Source of the DNA: a bacterium
Lineage (GTDB): Bacteria; Desulfobacterota; Binatia; DP-6
DNA: 64,000 bases
Direction of reading: 5' to 3'
Assembly: GCA_026129405.1 (NCBI GenBank)
Contig: JAHCID010000011.1
Location: 70,770-134,769, forward strand
Below, piece by piece: positions 63,038-64,000 of this stretch; position 1 is the stretch's first letter, and each line of letters opens with the position of its first letter. The notes under the pieces were generated by a model. It did no database searches and was not told where the DNA came from. It saw only the letters and a program-made list of their open reading frames with translations. A program made the position numbers and the translations under genes.

Positions 63038-63963
63038 GCGCTCTCCATGGGCTGCGCCCAGACGATGACCTCGCGCCCGAGCCCGGCCGCGGCGAGCGCG
63101 GCGTAGGCGGCACGGCGAAGATCGTTGCGGCCGGCGGCGGCGAGGCGCGCATCGAGCGCCATGCGCCGCTGGTGGCAGGCGCGGCCGACGCGGTCGTCGC
63201 CGACGTAGTGCTCCCCCATGAGGAGGAACAGCTCCATCGGGAAGTTGGTGGACTGCTCGCGGACGGCGAAGCCGGTGCGGGCGCACAGGCGCCCGAGGCT
63301 CGCGAAGTCGAAGTAGTTGACGTGGTACGGCGGCGCGACCCACCAGGGCGGCGCCGCCAGCGTCTCCTGGACGACGGCCTGGAGCGCGTTGAAGTCGTTC
63401 GGCACCTGGAGACAGAGCACGCCGTCCGGCAGCAGCACCTCGCGGGCGCGGCGCAAGAGCGCCGCCGGATCGGCGAGGTGCTCCAGCACGAGCTTCAGGT
63501 GCACCGCCGCGAAGCGGCCGAGCCCCGCCCAGTCGGCGTCCTCGAAGAACGCCTCGATCACCGGCACGCCGAGGTCGCGCGCGTGCGCCGCGGCCTGCGC
63601 CGAGGGCTCGAGCCCGAGCCCGTCCCAGCCGCGGCGGCGGGCGTGGGCGAGGAAGAAGCCGCCGGAGCAGCCGACGTCGAGGAGGCGACCGCGCCTCCCG
63701 CCGCGCAGGGCCGCGATCGCATCGAGCTTGTCGTCGTACTCGAGCTGCCAGAAGCCCTGCTCGCTGCTCTCGCGCGCGAGGTAGTCGGGCTTCACCGCGT
63801 CGTAGTAGTGCCGGCGATAGGTCTCGCGCAGCGACGCCGCGTCGGGCAGCGGGTCGAGGTGCGCGAAGCCGCACGCGGCGCAGTCGACGACCGCCGTGCC
63901 GGCGTGCCGCGCGAGCAGCCGTCCGGCGTGGGCCGCGTCAGCAGCGGGCAGGAGCGCCTGCAC
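63034..63963 (-). CDS. SAM-dependent methyltransferase with N-terminal Cys pair
   Basis: 309 residues from a GTG at 63963, with GGGAGGG five bases upstream. A CxxC-type segment (VVDCAACGFAHLDPLPD) precedes SYRR-like helices and a class I methyltransferase core: RGRLLDVGCSGGFFLAHARR, LKLVLEHLADPAALLRRARE and VLLPDGVLCLQVPNDFN. The zinc site seems half lost compared with four-Cys C-methyltransferases of sugar pathways. First gene visible of the operon; 37 bases remain to the window edge and are open in one frame, so an upstream overlapping gene is likely. Confidence 0.8.
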   Translation of the reverse strand: MQALLPAADAAHAGRLLARHAGTAVVDCAACGFAHLDPLPDAASLRETYRRHYYDAVKPDYLARESSEQGFWQLEYDDKLDAIAALRGGRRGRLLDVGCSGGFFLAHARRRGWDGLGLEPSAQAAAHARDLGVPVIEAFFEDADWAGLGRFAAVHLKLVLEHLADPAALLRRAREVLLPDGVLCLQVPNDFNALQAVVQETLAAPPWWVAPPYHVNYFDFASLGRLCARTGFAVREQSTNFPMELFLLMGEHYVGDDRVGRACHQRRMALDARLAAAGRNDLRRAAYAALAAAGLGREVIVWAQPMESA

Positions 63964-64000
63964 CGTCCCTCCCCGCCGCCCCGAGCGCCACCACGTGCGC

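Noticed and set aside
63938-64000. Possible 3' end of an upstream gene overlapping the last methyltransferase
   Set aside because: One frame is open across the edge and stops near 63938, but too little is visible to call a gene.

Overview
The window is very GC-rich bacterial DNA (by eye above 70% G+C) with tightly packed, often overlapping genes. I recognise no rRNA, tRNA, CRISPR array or insertion sequence. Lineage clues are indirect. One secreted protein carries the cysteine-rich CGDGxxDxGEQCDDGN repeat common in Myxococcota, Binatota and related delta-lineage bacteria, and one ends in a KKRAKQ...DVDRLTLVC tail that I associate with Candidatus Binatota. The flagellar genes are of the Gram-negative, sigma-54/NtrC-controlled type. 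My best guess is a Binatota or Desulfobacterota-like organism; this is inference.

Layout. Positions 1-5.6 kb (minus strand) hold fliK-flgD-flgE and fliL-fliM-fliN-fliO. At 5.6-9.8 kb is a non-flagellar insert: a membrane peroxiredoxin-like gene, a divergent TetR regulator, an unknown 474-residue protein and an AraC regulator. At 10.1-21.8 kb one long minus-strand operon runs AMIN/TPR gene, flgS, flgR, flgB, flgC, fliE, fliF, fliG, fliH, fliI, fliJ, motE. At 21.9-31.5 kb are a hybrid histidine kinase coupled to a lipoprotein solute-binding protein, then three glycosyltransferase-type genes probably acting on flagellin or another surface glycan. At 31.7-35.9 kb (plus strand) are two B12-binding radical SAM enzymes and a TPR-sulfotransferase. 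At 36.6-41.8 kb (minus) is a five-gene coupled operon matching, step by step, the Campylobacter Cj1415-Cj1418 phosphoramidate pathway plus a methyltransferase. At 42.0-44.1 kb (plus) are a zinc-ribbon protein, a dienelactone-hydrolase-like enzyme and a glycosyltransferase. At 44.4-51.4 kb are secreted or envelope proteins and a metallo-beta-lactamase-fold hydrolase. At 51.4-64.0 kb (minus) is a ten-gene, translationally coupled carbohydrate operon that includes a three-domain fusion (degenerate nucleotidyltransferase, methyltransferase, transketolase N half).

Regulation. I find eight sites matching the sigma-54 -24/-12 consensus (TGGCAC-N5-TTGCT type), all directly upstream of flagellar, glycosyltransferase, radical SAM or phosphoramidate genes. 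Seven of the eight have a GTCA-N6-TGAC-like inverted repeat (three exact, two with one mismatch, two sites shared by divergent promoters) centred about 75-84 or 105-115 bases upstream of the predicted start. This resembles the FleQ box and is a candidate binding site for the FlgR encoded here. It ties the phosphoramidate operon, the radical SAM/sulfotransferase operon and the glycosyltransferases to the flagellar regulon. The central hypothesis is a flagellum-coregulated glycan decorated with phosphoramidate.

Sequence quality. At least seven genes carry one or more single-base frameshifts, several in short homopolymers (peroxiredoxin gene, AMIN/TPR gene, hybrid kinase, Uma2 gene, glycosidase, PQQ-propeller gene, TPR gene), while the flagellar core is intact. 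Uncorrected indels in the assembly are the simplest explanation.
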